The notes beneath the pieces are model-generated. The model was not told the DNA's origin and did no database searches. It was given only the letters and a program-made list of their open reading frames with translations. Shown here one piece after another: positions 22,249 through 34,202 of a DNA stretch of 64,000 nucleotides. A program made the position numbers and the translations under genes. Every line of letters begins with the position of its first letter. Position 1 is the first letter of the stretch. Source of the stretch: Aeromonas bivalvium (lineage in GTDB: Bacteria > Pseudomonadota > Gammaproteobacteria > Enterobacterales > Aeromonadaceae); NCBI RefSeq assembly GCF_000819765.1, contig NZ_CDBT01000035.1:63678-127677 (forward strand). Direction: 5' to 3'.

Positions 22249-22489
22249 TTAGTTTCAGGGGGAGTGACAGGGGCCGTGCGAGCACCGGGGGACGGCGACG
22301 GTGCCGTCATGGGTGAAACCAGGAGCAAGGAGGAGGCGCCCTGCCGCCCTCCTCAGGCAGGCGCGGGACAGTGCCACGACAGGGGTGAAACTCAGCCAGG
22401 CCAGGGACGCCGCCTGCCCCGCCGGAGGCGGCAGAGCTAGTGGCACTGATCCCGATCCCGGCCAGCACGGGGCCAGGATCGAAGACCCG

Positions 22490-23494
22490 TCAGTCTCGGG
22501 CGGGGGCGGCCGAGTGACGGTTGATCAGGGTCGGCGCATAGATGCGACTCTGCAACGTCTGTGTCTCGCCGGCCGCCAGTTGGAGCGCCAACTTGGCCGC
22601 CTGGGACGCCATCAGCTCGATGGGGTAGCGGATGGTGGAGAGCTTGGGTCTCAGGTATCTGGCATAGATGATGTCATCGAACCCCACCACTGAGACCTCC
22701 TCCGGCACCTTGAGTCCGTTGTCCGCCAGTACCGAGATGGCCCCTGCCGCCATGGCGTCGTTGTAGGCCACCACGGCCGTGATGGGCAGCCCCTTGGCGA
22801 GCAGGTTGAGCATGGCATGTTCTCCCCCCTCCTCATTGGGGGTGCCGCGCTCCACCCGTTCCGCATCCGCCGCCGCCCCGGCCTCGGCCAGGGCATCCCG
22901 ATACCCCTGCAAGCGGGAGCTGGCATCCTCGATGGCGTGATCCGAACCGATGAAGGCGATGTGGCGATGGCCCAGCCCCAGCAGATGGCGGGTGGCGGTG
23001 GCGGCCCCCAGCCGGTTGTCGAGGGAGATGCAGCGCCCCTTCAGCGCGGGAATATCGCGATTGATCAATACCATGCCAGGCACCCGCAGGGCGTAATCGA
23101 TCAGCTCCTCGTCCGAGAGCGCCTTGCTGTGCACCACCAGCGCCTCGCAGCGTTTGCCGATCAGCAGCTCGATGGCCCCCCGCTCCTGCTCGGCGTTGTG
23201 AAAACCATTACCCACCAGCAGGTGCAGACCCTGCTCCACCGCCACGGTACAGACCCCCTTGACCAGGGCGCCGAAGAAGGGATCCGCCACGTCGTTGACC
23301 ACCACCCCCATGGTGTCGCAGGTGCGATTGACCAGGGCCCGCGCGTTGGCATTGGGGGTATAGCCAAGCTCGGCCATGGCCTGCAGTACCACTTTGCGCG
23401 AGGCGGCGCTGGCCTTGGGGGAGTCGTTCATCACCCGTGAAACCGTTGCCACCGACACCTTGGCAAGACGGGCGACATCCTTGATGGTACTCAT
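22490..23494 (-). CDS. galS: LacI-family galactose regulator (GalS/GalR)
   Basis: A 334-residue repressor with an N-terminal helix-turn-helix (TIKDVARLAKVSVATVSRVM), the hinge YTPNANARAL and a periplasmic-binding-like core. The core segment VVVNDVADPFFGALVKGV closely resembles E. coli GalS, as does IVHSKALSDEEL-type sequence further on. ATG 23494 gives the family N-terminus MSTIKDVA; the frame is open upstream, but those residues are not family-like. It is divergent from galTKM, with a perfect gal operator between them, and three operators in the cluster fit one regulator. GalS and GalR cannot be separated by sequence alone. Confidence 0.93.
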   Translation of the reverse strand: MSTIKDVARLAKVSVATVSRVMNDSPKASAASRKVVLQAMAELGYTPNANARALVNRTCDTMGVVVNDVADPFFGALVKGVCTVAVEQGLHLLVGNGFHNAEQERGAIELLIGKRCEALVVHSKALSDEELIDYALRVPGMVLINRDIPALKGRCISLDNRLGAATATRHLLGLGHRHIAFIGSDHAIEDASSRLQGYRDALAEAGAAADAERVERGTPNEEGGEHAMLNLLAKGLPITAVVAYNDAMAAGAISVLADNGLKVPEEVSVVGFDDIIYARYLRPKLSTIRYPIELMASQAAKLALQLAAGETQTLQSRIYAPTLINRHSAAPARD

Positions 23495-23600
23495 GCTGTT
23501 TTCACTCTTTTCACTGTCCGCGGGCTGGCCATTATAACCAGCAATCCCTTTGATGACAGGGGCGGCACCACAGATTGTCGCGGCAGCTTGTTGCAATTAA

Positions 23601-23616
23601 GTGTAATCGTTTACAC
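23601..23616. promoter_or_regulatory. GalR/GalS operator between galS and galT
   Basis: GTGTAATCGTTTACAC is a perfect match to the gal operator consensus. It lies 107 bp before galS and 220 bp before galT, and may control both. Confidence 0.87.
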
Positions 23617-23696
23617 GAATTTGCCGGCCAGCTCACAGTTTGCCCATCGACGGCTCGGCTAGACTCCTGCTCACACCCGTCAAGCACAGGGCAGGG

Positions 23697-23833
23697 ATGA
23701 AGACGCCGACCACGGACGACCGCGGCAGCCCGGGTCATCACCCACCTCGCACTGCCGGAAGATGAGGGGCGCCGCCCACGAGCGCGCCCTCTTCCCGACA
23801 ACCCCATCTATATCATCAGCGAATGAGGAGTGA
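23697..23833 (+). other. galT leader with two overlapping mini-ORFs
   Basis: Between the promoter region and galT, ATG 23697 opens a 22-codon frame (MKTPTTDDRG...) that stops at 23765. ATG 23762 overlaps that stop by ATGA and opens a 23-codon frame (MRGAAHERAL...) ending TGA at 23831-23833, which touches the galT start codons. The chain of overlaps suggests possible translational coupling, but GC-rich DNA gives chance ORFs easily. Confidence 0.35.
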
Positions 23834-23835
23834 TG

Positions 23836-24872
23836 ATGTTCAATCCGGTTGATCACCCCCACCGCCGCTTCAACCCGCTCACCGGCCAGTACGTGCTGGT
23901 CTCCCCCCACAGGGCCAAGCGCCCCTGGCAGGGACAGGTGGAGAAGATAGGCGAGGCGCCCACCCAATCCCACGATCCCGACTGCTTCCTCTGTGCCGGC
24001 AACACCCGGGTCAGCGGAGACATCAACCCTGACTACCAGGGCACCTTCGTCTTCACCAACGACTTCGCCGCCCTGATGCAGGACACCCCGGCCACCGACG
24101 CGGCGCCGGATCCCCTGCTGCAACTGGAGGCGGCCCGTGGCACCAGCCGGGTCATCTGCTTCTCGCCGGACCACGGCAAGACGCTGCCCGAGCTGCCCCT
24201 GCCCGCCATCGAGGGGGTGATCACCAGCTGGATGAGCCAGGTGGCCGAGCTCTCTGCCCAGTGGGAATGGGTCCAGGTGTTTGAAAACAAAGGGGCCGTC
24301 ATGGGCTGCTCCAACCCTCACCCCCATGGCCAGATCTGGGGCAGCGATTTTCTGCCCAACGAGATAGCCAGGGAGCAGGAGCGCCAGCAGGCCTGGCTGG
24401 CCGAACACGGCCGCCCCCTGCTGCTGGACTATGTGGCGCGGGAGCTGGCGGACCGCACCCGCATCGTGGTGGAGACGACCCACTGGCTGGCGGTGGTGCC
24501 CTTCTGGGCCGCCTGGCCGTTCGAGACCCTGCTCTTGCCCAAGGCCCATGTGCCCTCCCTGCTGAGCCTGGCCTGCGAGCAGCAACAGGATCTGGCGGTG
24601 GCTCTCAAGGAGCTCACCAGCCGCTACGACAACCTGTTCCAGTGCAGCTTCCCCTACTCCATGGGCTGGCATTTCGCCCCGCCCCGCTCCGATTGCCCCG
24701 AGGCCTGGCAGCTGCACGCCCACTTCTACCCGCCCCTGCTGCGCAGTGCCACCGTGCGCAAGTTCATGGTCGGTTTCGAGATGCTGGCAGAGACCCAGCG
24801 TGACCTCACCCCTGAGCAGGCAGCCGAGCGGCTGCGCGCCCTGAGCCCCCTTCACTACAAGAGCGCCCAAGC

Positions 24873-24876
<4 letters not shown>
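23836..24876 (+). CDS. galT: Galactose-1-phosphate uridylyltransferase
   Basis: Second step of the Leloir pathway: swaps UMP between UDP-glucose and galactose-1-phosphate. The 346-residue product shows the zinc cysteines in CFLCAG and the active-site motif HPHGQ with the nucleophilic histidine. [16 protein letters not shown] matches the GalT N-terminus. ATG 23836 is five bases after GAGGAG; GTG 23830 and ATG 23833 in the same frame lie too close to that site. galK overlaps its stop by four bases. No galE is present in this window. Confidence 0.96.
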
Positions 24877-26023
<1,147 letters not shown>

Positions 26024-26027
<4 letters not shown>

Positions 26028-27028
26028 GCAGCCCCATGAACGCATTCACGCTGGAAAACGAAGAGGGGCTGCGCCTGCGCGGCATCGAATTTGGCGCCAC
26101 CCTCACCTCCCTCACCCTGCCGGTGGCGGGAGAGCAACGGGAAGTGCTGCTGGGCTGCGCCGATGAGGCCTATGCCAGCCAGCAGGTGTGGCTGGGGGCG
26201 GTGGCGGGGCGCTTTGCCAACCGCATCGACGGCGCCGAGCTGGTGCGAGGGGACGAACGCTGGTCTCTCGACGCCAATCAGGCCCCCCACTGCCTGCATG
26301 GCGGGAGCGACGGATTCCATCGCCGCACCTGGCAGATCAGGGAGCAGGAGGCGGACAGGGTCAGGCTGGCGCTCCTCTCCCGGACGGGGGATCAGGGCTT
26401 TCCCGGCAACGTACGGGTGACCCTGGAGTACCGGCTGGAGCAGCGGGATCTGGTGGTGGAATTCAGGGCCAGCACGGACGCGCCGACCCCGGTCAGCCTC
26501 ACCAGCCACGCCTACTTCAACCTGGATGGACATGCCGATGACGGCCATGTGCGATCCGATATTCGCCATCATGCCATCCGCCTCAATGCCGACCGTTTCC
26601 TGCCCACCGACCAGAGCGGATTGCCGCTGGCCATGGCGCCGGTGGAGGGCCCCTTCGACCTGCGTCGCGAGCGCCTCATGGGCCAGGAGTGGCTGAGCCA
26701 TCCCCAGCAGCAACAGGCCGGAGGGTATGATCACGCCTTCGTGCTGAACGGCCCAGAACAGGCGTGGGCGGCCCGGGTGGTCTCGGGGGACAAGCGGCTG
26801 GCGATGGAGGTCTACACCAACCAGCCCTCGTTGCAGTTCTACAGCGGCAACTGGCTGGCCAACACCCCGAACCGGGGCGGTCGGCTGCATCGGGACCTCG
26901 ACGGCTTCTGCCTGGAGGCGCAGCAGCTGCCGGACAGCCCCAACCGGCCCGAGCTCGGCGACCCCTGGCTGCTGCCTGGGCAGACCTACCGCCACCAGAC
27001 CCGTTATCGCTTTATCGCCGCCGACTAG
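26024..27028 (+). CDS. galM: Galactose mutarotase (aldose 1-epimerase)
   Basis: Interconverts beta- and alpha-galactose, feeding LacZ product to GalK. The 334-residue beta-sandwich shows RFANRI, the HCLHGG motif, HAYFNLDGH and [16 protein letters not shown], which carry the family's catalytic histidine and ligand contacts. ATG 26024 overlaps the galK stop by four bases; an earlier in-frame ATG lies within galK and was rejected. It completes a galTKM operon. Confidence 0.95.
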
Positions 27029-27080
27029 GCCACCCTTCGTCGCCACAGGGCAGAGTGCCCCTCTTCAAGCAGGAGTCGTT

Positions 27081-28076
<996 letters not shown>

Positions 28077-28172
28077 AAGGCGGCCCGGGCAGGGCGGCCA
28101 TGTCAGAAGGTGACGGGGCCGTCATGGCTGCGGACAACATGCTGCAAGCCGTGCCCTGCATGGCCCGCCAAC

Positions 28173-28271
28173 GCCCTGTTCCGGTCCGGACAGGGCGCTG
28201 AAATCCCCAATATTCACTGGTTGCCCGCGGGATTTTCCGCCATCATTGGCCGCCCCGACCCTGCTCGGGGC
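28173..28271 (+). terminator. Two hairpins between mgrA and uppP
   Basis: CGCCCTGT/ACAGGGCG (28173-28198) and GCCCCGA/TCGGGGC (28252-28271) are possible ends of the gal transcript. The second is followed by TGATTTTAT, a weak T tract, and could instead lie in the uppP leader. Confidence 0.35.
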
Positions 28272-28310
28272 TGATTTTATCCGGCTCCCATCAATCAAGA
28301 GATCTGTACC

Positions 28311-29126
28311 ATGACCGAATCCTACGCCCTGTTTGTCGCCTTCGTGCTGGGCATAGTGGAAGGCCTGACCGAATTCCTGCCCGTTTCCTCCACCGGCCAC
28401 ATGATCATCGTCGGCCATCTGCTGGGCTTCGAAGGGCCCAAGGCCGCCACCTTCGAGGTGGTGATCCAGCTGGGTTCCATTCTGGCGGTGGTGGTCATGT
28501 TCTGGCGCCGCCTGTTCGGCCTCATCGGCATCCACTTCGGCCAGAAACCAACCCAGGGCCAAGCCACCCTGACACTGATTCATGTCATGCTCGGCATGCT
28601 GCCCGCCGTGGTCGTCGGGCTGGCCATCCACAGCTGGATCAAGGCCCATCTGTTTGGCCCAGAGACTGTGATGTACGCCCTGGTGGCCGGCGGCATACTG
28701 CTGATCATCGCCGAAAAGTTCCGCCCGGCGGTACGTTCCGAAACCCTGGACGATATCAGCTACAAGCAGGCGTTCGGCATAGGCCTGTTCCAGTGTCTGG
28801 CCCTCTGGCCCGGCTTCTCCCGCTCCGGCGCCACCATCAGCGGCGGCATGCTGATGGGCATCAGCCGCCACGCTGCGGCCGAGTTCTCCTTCATCATGGC
28901 GGTGCCCATGATGATGGCGGCGAGCGGCCTCGACCTCTACAAGAGCCGCGACTTCCTCTCCATGGCGGACTTCCCCATGTTTGCGGTGGGCTTCGTCACC
29001 GCCTTCGTGGTCGCCATGGTCGCCATCAAGACCTTCCTGGCCCTGATCCGTCGCCTCGACTTCATCCCGTTCGCCATCTACCGCTTCGTGGTGGCCTTCG
29101 CCGTCTACCTGGTGTTCGTGGCCTGA
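28311..29126 (+). CDS. uppP: Undecaprenyl-diphosphate phosphatase
   Basis: Recycles the lipid carrier for peptidoglycan and other wall polymers at the inner membrane; overexpression of the family gives bacitracin resistance. The 271-residue protein has about eight hydrophobic helices and both catalytic motifs: [14 protein letters not shown] near the N-terminus and [11 protein letters not shown] in the middle. It is monocistronic and is followed by a strong terminator. Confidence 0.97.
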   Translation: MTESYALFVAFVLGIVEGLTEFLPVSSTGHMIIVGHLLGFEGPKAATFEVVIQLGSILAVVVMFWRRLFGLIGIHFGQKPTQGQATLTLIHVMLGMLPAVVVGLAIHSWIKAHLFGPETVMYALVAGGILLIIAEKFRPAVRSETLDDISYKQAFGIGLFQCLALWPGFSRSGATISGGMLMGISRHAAAEFSFIMAVPMMMAASGLDLYKSRDFLSMADFPMFAVGFVTAFVVAMVAIKTFLALIRRLDFIPFAIYRFVVAFAVYLVFVA

Positions 29127-29146
29127 TCCCGAGGGATCGCCTCATG

Positions 29147-29176
29147 AAAAAAGGGACCTTTATGGTCCCTTTTTTG
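29147..29176. terminator. Bidirectional terminator between uppP and chrR
   Basis: AAAAAAGGGACC-TTTAT-GGTCCCTTTTTT has a long stem with A and T runs on both sides, serving the convergent uppP and chrR genes. Confidence 0.92.
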
Positions 29177-29206
29177 TTGCCCGACTTTTTTGTCGCCTGG
29201 CACGGC

Positions 29207-29890
29207 TCAGTAGAGGTGCTGGCTGATGCCGTTGAGCAGCCGTGACAGCCCCTTGGTGAACTGCACCGGGGCATCCTGCACCGTGTAGCAGAGGCAGCCG
29301 TCCGGCGTATGCGGGCTGTGGGCGTGACGGGCATCGCGCCAGATGAAGTCCCCCGCCTGATAGCAGGTGTCACCATCTTGCATGTTGCCCGCCAGCAGCA
29401 GGGTCAGCTCATAGCCCTGGTGAGTGTGCTCTGGGATGCGACCACCGGCCTCGATGTGGAGCAGGCTGGCGCGAGCGCCCATCTCGTCCAGCGGCAGGCT
29501 GTGCTGGCGGATGGCGCCAATATGGCGCCATTTGGGGGCATGATGGCGTGCCAGCACCCGGGGCAGGCGGTATGAGTGACCCCCTACCTGCAAGACGGGC
29601 GGAGGGGGCGCTGTCCGGGCGAGATCGGCCACCGTCGCCACCGGCTGCTCCAGTATGTCCGCCAGCATGGCATCAAACCCGGCCTCGGTGGGCTCGTCCC
29701 TCGTCGCGGACTGCGTCGGTGCATCGTCCACCAGGTAGGCGTTCGCCAGCTCCTCTTCCCAGCCATGCAGGCGCAGGGCACATTCGGGGCAGAGCTCGCA
29801 ATGGGCGGCCACCCCGACGGCCAGGGGCAAGGGCAGCTCGTCGGCGGCGAAGGCGCGCAACATGGGGTCGCTCGGATGGATCTTAATCAT
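29207..29890 (-). CDS. chrR: ChrR-type zinc anti-sigma factor with cupin domain
   Basis: A 227-residue cytoplasmic anti-sigma factor. The N-terminal zinc domain carries H-x3-C-x2-C in AAHCELCPECALRL. The C-terminal cupin shows PEHTHQGYELTLLL and the downstream cupin motif. In Rhodobacter, ChrR releases its sigma partner when singlet oxygen appears. The start overlaps the end of the sigma gene by eight bases, the usual sigma/anti-sigma coupling. Confidence 0.92.
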   Translation of the reverse strand: MIKIHPSDPMLRAFAADELPLPLAVGVAAHCELCPECALRLHGWEEELANAYLVDDAPTQSATRDEPTEAGFDAMLADILEQPVATVADLARTAPPPPVLQVGGHSYRLPRVLARHHAPKWRHIGAIRQHSLPLDEMGARASLLHIEAGGRIPEHTHQGYELTLLLAGNMQDGDTCYQAGDFIWRDARHAHSPHTPDGCLCYTVQDAPVQFTKGLSRLLNGISQHLY

Positions 29891-30509
29891 GGCCTTGCTC
29901 CACTTGCTCTTTCAGTTTCTGTAATGCCAGCCGCAGCCGGGACTTGATGGTGCCAAGGGGCACGCCGAGCCTGTCGGCCAGCTCCTGCTGGGAGAGCTCC
30001 TGCAGATAGATGCCGCGCACCACCTGCTGCTGGGGCTCGGGCAATTCGCCGACATGATGCGCCATCTGGCGGGTCAGCACCGCATCCTCACCGCCGCTCA
30101 GGCACTCCTCCTGGGCCCGGAATTCCAGCATGGGCCACAGATCTTCGGCGCAGAGCTCCTCCTTGCTGGCACGACGGCGGCGCAGCATGTCGAAGCACTG
30201 ATTGCGCATCACTGTGTAGATCCAGGTGCTGGGGGCCCCCTTGTCCGGGTGATAGAGGCGCGCCTTCTGCCACACCAGCAGCATGGTCTCCTGCACCAGC
30301 TCCATGGCATTGGCCTCGCTGCCGAGATGGCGCAGACCGTAGTGACGGATCCGGGGGGCGAAATGGTGGAACAGGGCGGCGAAGGCCACCTTGTCGGCGG
30401 TCTCGGCGACCCGGATCAGCTGAGTCTTCAGATCCGGGGAGCCTGGGGCTGTGTCCATCTGGGGTGAGATCCTGCTGTGAACCGATTGTGATTGGCCAGT
30501 ATATGCCAT
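29883..30509 (-). CDS. ECF sigma factor paired with ChrR (ECF11/RpoE type)
   Basis: A 208-residue alternative sigma factor that probably directs the response to singlet oxygen or organic hydroperoxides. Region 2 spans about residues 45-115 (ELVQETMLLVWQKA, PSTWIYTVMRNQCFDML). Region 4 is at the C-terminus (SQQELADRLGVPLGTIKSRL). The start at ATG 30509 fits a promoter just upstream that matches its own recognition sequence. It is followed by overlapping chrR. It is distinct from the envelope-stress RpoE of E. coli. Confidence 0.92.
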   Translation of the reverse strand: MAYTGQSQSVHSRISPQMDTAPGSPDLKTQLIRVAETADKVAFAALFHHFAPRIRHYGLRHLGSEANAMELVQETMLLVWQKARLYHPDKGAPSTWIYTVMRNQCFDMLRRRRASKEELCAEDLWPMLEFRAQEECLSGGEDAVLTRQMAHHVGELPEPQQQVVRGIYLQELSQQELADRLGVPLGTIKSRLRLALQKLKEQVEQGHD

Positions 30510-30541
30510 GGCGCCTAACCCTGAATGGGAACGTATCCAGC

Positions 30542-30569
30542 TATACGCTCGGAAACGGGACCCGGATCA
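30542..30569 (-). promoter_or_regulatory. Candidate autoregulated ECF promoter
   Basis: Minus strand: TGATCC, 18-bp spacer, TATA, about 33 nt before the sigma gene. TGATCC is the -35 element known for RpoE/ECF11 promoters of ChrR-linked sigma factors, implying positive autoregulation. Confidence 0.6.
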
Positions 30570-30584
30570 CCCTGCCTGACAGGA

Positions 30585-31151
30585 TCAGTGACTGGTCACC
30601 AGCAGGTTGCTGAGCAGACGCAGGGCGGGACGGTAATCCTCGCAGGCCATCAGCCACTGCTTCTGCTCCGCCGGAATGGGCAGCACCTCAATCCAGCGCT
30701 GGGCGACCCAGCAGGCATCGTCCCAGGCCGGCTCGTGATAGAGGGCGGCATATTCGGGGTAGTCGCTGAAGACCTCCCGCAGGGCCTGGGCCAGATTGCG
30801 CTGATCCTGCGGCAGGCGACCACCCTGCCAGGGCGGCAGCGGCTGCGCGTCACACACCCTCAAGCCATCTCCCTCCTGCCAGAGATCCCGGATCCGCAGC
30901 CGCTCCACCCCCTGCACCTTGATGCCGAGCAGGCCGTCGGGCAGGCGATCGAAGTCGATGATCCGCACCCGGGTGGCGATGGGGTACATGTTGCGCAGGG
31001 CATCGGGCTGGCGGGGATCCAGCATGCAGAGGGCGAACTCCCGCGTCTGGGCCTCGGCGATCATCCGCAGGTACCTGGGCTCGAAGATGCGCAGGGGCAT
31101 GACGCCGCCGGGCAGCAGATGAGCAGAGAGGGGGAAGAGCGCCAGTTGCAT
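30585..31151 (-). CDS. Lon N-terminal (substrate-binding) domain protein
   Basis: A 188-residue stand-alone LON domain (PUA-like fold), without the AAA+ or protease parts of Lon. MQLALFPLSAHLLPGGVMPLRIFEPRY is the diagnostic start, and the RNMYPIATRVRI and LLGIKVQGVERLR segments follow. ATG 31151 was chosen; 42 more in-frame codons upstream are not family-like. It lies 75 bp upstream of the ECF sigma gene on the same strand, with the candidate ECF promoter between them. A substrate adaptor role is possible but unknown. Confidence 0.88.
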   Translation of the reverse strand: MQLALFPLSAHLLPGGVMPLRIFEPRYLRMIAEAQTREFALCMLDPRQPDALRNMYPIATRVRIIDFDRLPDGLLGIKVQGVERLRIRDLWQEGDGLRVCDAQPLPPWQGGRLPQDQRNLAQALREVFSDYPEYAALYHEPAWDDACWVAQRWIEVLPIPAEQKQWLMACEDYRPALRLLSNLLVTSH

Positions 31152-31462
31152 GTCGGTATCCAGTTTCGTGTGCCTTCTTCTGATACGACTACAGAAACGG
31201 GCCAGATCATTCAGACCAAGTGGGAATAAAAACCCTGTTTCTATTAGGGGAAAATAGCCTGGACAAGCCGCTTCCATATGCAGTAGAAATGGTTAAGTCG
31301 CAGACGACAACGCAATATTCTGCAAACCTGCGCACCACACAGTGAAATATCCGCCGCCCCGGCAGTGGAGGGTCATTCCTATAGTTTTCTCGGCCCGATG
31401 CGGGTAAAATTCACGCCCTTATATATCAGTCATATTTCGACGCATAACCTCGGTGGTCAGTC
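31152..31462. other. Divergent intergenic region before argS
   Basis: About 310 bp between the Lon-domain gene (minus) and argS (plus). It presumably holds both promoters. No confident hexamer pair, operator or small gene was recognised. Confidence 0.4.
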
Positions 31463-33208
31463 ATGAAAGAGCATATTCATCATCTACTTGAACAGACGGT
31501 AGCCAATCTCAAATCCGCTGGCATCCTGCCGGCGGAGCTGGAAGCCCGCGTGCTGGTAGATCGATGCAAGGACAAGGCTCACGGCGACCTGGCCACCAAC
31601 CTCGCCATGCTGCTGGCCAAGCCGGCGGGCAAGAACCCCCGCGAGCTGGCCGCGGCCATCATAGAACACCTGCCCGCCTCGGACCTCGTCGCCAAGGTCG
31701 AGATCGCCGGCCCCGGTTTCATCAACTTCTTCTTCAACCAGCAATGGCTGGCCGGTCAGGTCGATGCCATGGTGGCCAGCGCCAACGCCAACGTTAAGCT
31801 GCCGACGCCGCAAACCGTGGTGGTGGATTACTCCGCCCCCAACGTGGCCAAGGAGATGGCGGTGCACCACATCCGCAGCACAGTCCTCGGTGACGTGGCG
31901 GCCCGCGCCCTGGAGTTCCTCGGCCACAAGGTGATCCGCGCCAACCACATCGGCGACTGGGGCACCCAGTTCGGCATGCTGATCGCTTATCTGGAGAAGA
32001 TGGAGAACGAGCACGCCAGCGACATGGAGCTCAAGGATCTGGAAGCCTTCTACACCCAGGCCAAGCGCCTGTATGACGAAGACGACGCCTTCGCCGAGCG
32101 CGCCCGCAACTATGTGGTCAAGCTGCAGGGCGGCGATGAGTACTGCCGTACCATGTGGAAGAAGCTGGTCGACATGACCATGGCCCAGAACCAGCGCAAC
32201 TACGACCGCCTCAATGTCTCCCTGACCAACAAGGACATCATGGGCGAGTCCATGTACAACGACATGCTGCCCGCCATCGTCACCGACCTGAAGGCCCAGG
32301 GGCTGGCGGTCGAGAGCGAGGGCGCCACCGTGGTCTTCCTCGACGAGTTCAAGAACAAGGATGGCGAGCCCATGGGGGTCATCATCCAGAAGAGCGATGG
32401 CGGCTTCCTCTACACCACCACCGACATCGCCTGTGCCAAGTACCGCTACGAGACCATGGGCGCCGAGCGGGTCATGTACTTCATCGACTCCCGTCAGCAC
32501 CAGCACCTGATGCAGGCCTGGACCATCACCCGCAAGGCGGGCTATGTGCCGGAATCCGTGCCCCTCGAGCACCACGCCTTCGGCATGATGCTGGGCAAGG
32601 ACGGCCGCCCCTACAAGACCCGCTCCGGCGGCACCGTCAAGCTGGTCGACCTGCTCAACGAAGCGGAAGAGCGCGCCAGCGCCCTGCTGGAGAGCCGCAA
32701 CAGCGATCTGTCCGCCGACGAGAAGGCCGAGGTGGTCCACGCCATCGCCATGGGGGCGGTCAAGTATGCGGATCTCTCCAAGAACCGCACCACGGACTAC
32801 ATCTTCGACTGGGATTTGATGCTGTCGTTCGAAGGCAACACGGCCCCTTACCTGCAGTACGCCTACACCCGGATCCAGTCCATCTTCCGCAAGGCTGGCG
32901 TCGATGCCACCCAGCTCGGCGGCAGCGTCCAGCTCAACGAGGATGCCGAGCTGACCCTGGCCCAGAAGCTGATCCAGTTCTCCGACGCGGTCAACGGCGT
33001 GGCCGAGCGCGGCATGCCCCACCTGCTGTGTACCTACCTGTACGAGCTGTCCGGCAACTTCATGACCTTCTACGAAGCCTGCCCGATCAACAAGGACGGG
33101 GTCGACCCCCAAGACCGTCAGAGCCGCCTGCTGCTGTGCGCCGCCACCGCCAAGGTACTCAAGCTGGGCCTGGGCGTGCTGGGTATCCACACCCTGGAGC
33201 GCATGTAA
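31463..33208 (+). CDS. argS: Arginine-tRNA ligase
   Basis: Charges tRNA-Arg. The 581-residue class I synthetase has the N-terminal additional domain (about 1-110), a HIGH-like motif in [16 protein letters not shown], the KMSK-equivalent region [20 protein letters not shown], and a C-terminal anticodon-binding domain ending ALERM-like in HTLERM. The start ATG 31463 gives [11 protein letters not shown], as in relatives. ftsN begins three bases after its stop. Confidence 0.97.
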   Translation: MKEHIHHLLEQTVANLKSAGILPAELEARVLVDRCKDKAHGDLATNLAMLLAKPAGKNPRELAAAIIEHLPASDLVAKVEIAGPGFINFFFNQQWLAGQVDAMVASANANVKLPTPQTVVVDYSAPNVAKEMAVHHIRSTVLGDVAARALEFLGHKVIRANHIGDWGTQFGMLIAYLEKMENEHASDMELKDLEAFYTQAKRLYDEDDAFAERARNYVVKLQGGDEYCRTMWKKLVDMTMAQNQRNYDRLNVSLTNKDIMGESMYNDMLPAIVTDLKAQGLAVESEGATVVFLDEFKNKDGEPMGVIIQKSDGGFLYTTTDIACAKYRYETMGAERVMYFIDSRQHQHLMQAWTITRKAGYVPESVPLEHHAFGMMLGKDGRPYKTRSGGTVKLVDLLNEAEERASALLESRNSDLSADEKAEVVHAIAMGAVKYADLSKNRTTDYIFDWDLMLSFEGNTAPYLQYAYTRIQSIFRKAGVDATQLGGSVQLNEDAELTLAQKLIQFSDAVNGVAERGMPHLLCTYLYELSGNFMTFYEACPINKDGVDPQDRQSRLLLCAATAKVLKLGLGVLGIHTLERM

Positions 33209-33211
33209 TTC

Positions 33212-34015
33212 ATGGCGACACGGGATTATGTCGGGAGTGGCTCGCGGAGACGGGCCGGTGGTCGCAACGCCAAGAAGGCGCCGCCTCGCCGCCGTTTTCC
33301 GCTGATCCCCGTCCTGCTGGCGGGGGGCCTGGTCGCCGGTTTTGGCGCCTTCCTCTACCTCATCAATGGCAAGGGGGATGACGCCCCCACCATCGAAGAG
33401 CAGGTGCGCGCCAACAAGCCAAAAGCCAAGGGACATGAACTGCCCCAGGAGAAGTGGAGCTATATCGAGCGGCTTGAGAACAAGCAGGTCGACATCATAG
33501 AGCCGCCCCCCCAGCCCGGAGTACTGCCCCCGCCACCGGCGGCAACCTTGACCCTGCAGCCCGAGAAGCTGGCCAAGCCGGTTGCGACCAACATACCCCA
33601 GCCGGGCACCCCCATTGGCCAGGTAGCGCCCAAGCCGACCGGCGCGCCGGTTGCCAGCGCCCAGGTGCAGGTGATCGATCGCAAGGCAGAACGGGAGCGG
33701 ATGGAGCGGGAGCTGCGCGCCGAACTGGAGCGGGAGCGGGCCGCCAAGGCCCAGCCCGCCCCGACGGCGAGCGCAGACACGGGGCGCTACATGATGCAGT
33801 GCGCCGCCCTGCGCTCCCAGGATTCCGCGGAATCCCTCAAGGCGCGCATCGCCTTCGGCGCCGGCCTCTCCTCCAGCCTGCAGGTGGTGAACGGGGCCAA
33901 CGGCGCCGTCTACAAGGTGATGGTGGGCCCCTTCAACGGCAAGGCCGCCGTCGATGCGGCCAACCGCAAGCTGCAAGGCTCCGGCATCAGCGGCTGCATC
34001 TCCAGAAAGGGTTGA
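33212..34015 (+). CDS. ftsN: Cell division protein FtsN
   Basis: Late divisome protein that triggers septal wall synthesis. The 267-residue bitopic protein has a basic cytoplasmic N-terminus, one membrane helix (about 31-50, PLIPVLLAGGLVAGFGAFLYL region), a proline-rich periplasmic linker, a short charged coiled coil (about 153-175) and a C-terminal SPOR domain (about 188-265) that binds denuded glycan. The order argS-ftsN-hslV-hslU supports the call. Its ribosome site lies within the end of argS. Confidence 0.93.
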   Translation: MATRDYVGSGSRRRAGGRNAKKAPPRRRFPLIPVLLAGGLVAGFGAFLYLINGKGDDAPTIEEQVRANKPKAKGHELPQEKWSYIERLENKQVDIIEPPPQPGVLPPPPAATLTLQPEKLAKPVATNIPQPGTPIGQVAPKPTGAPVASAQVQVIDRKAERERMERELRAELERERAAKAQPAPTASADTGRYMMQCAALRSQDSAESLKARIAFGAGLSSSLQVVNGANGAVYKVMVGPFNGKAAVDAANRKLQGSGISGCISRKG

Positions 34016-34123
34016 TGAGCGCCGCGCATTCACAGGGCCGAGTGGCAACATCCGGCCCTGTTTCTTTTGGCGCCATCCTGTCCCCGCCCGATCCCTCCTC
34101 CGCGATCCGTGCATGGCACAGGC

Positions 34124-34151
34124 TTGAAAAGCCCGTTTGCCATCCCCATCT
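34124..34151 (+). promoter_or_regulatory. Sigma-32 heat-shock promoter of hslVU
   Basis: CTTGAAA (from 34123), 14-bp spacer, CCCCATCT matches the sigma-32 consensus CTTGAAA-N(13-14)-CCCCATNT. It lies 52 bp before hslV. Confidence 0.88.
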
Positions 34152-34202
34152 TTTCCTCCATGCACAGTCAGGCCGTCATTCGGCTCAAGCGAGGTAAGTA
34201 AA

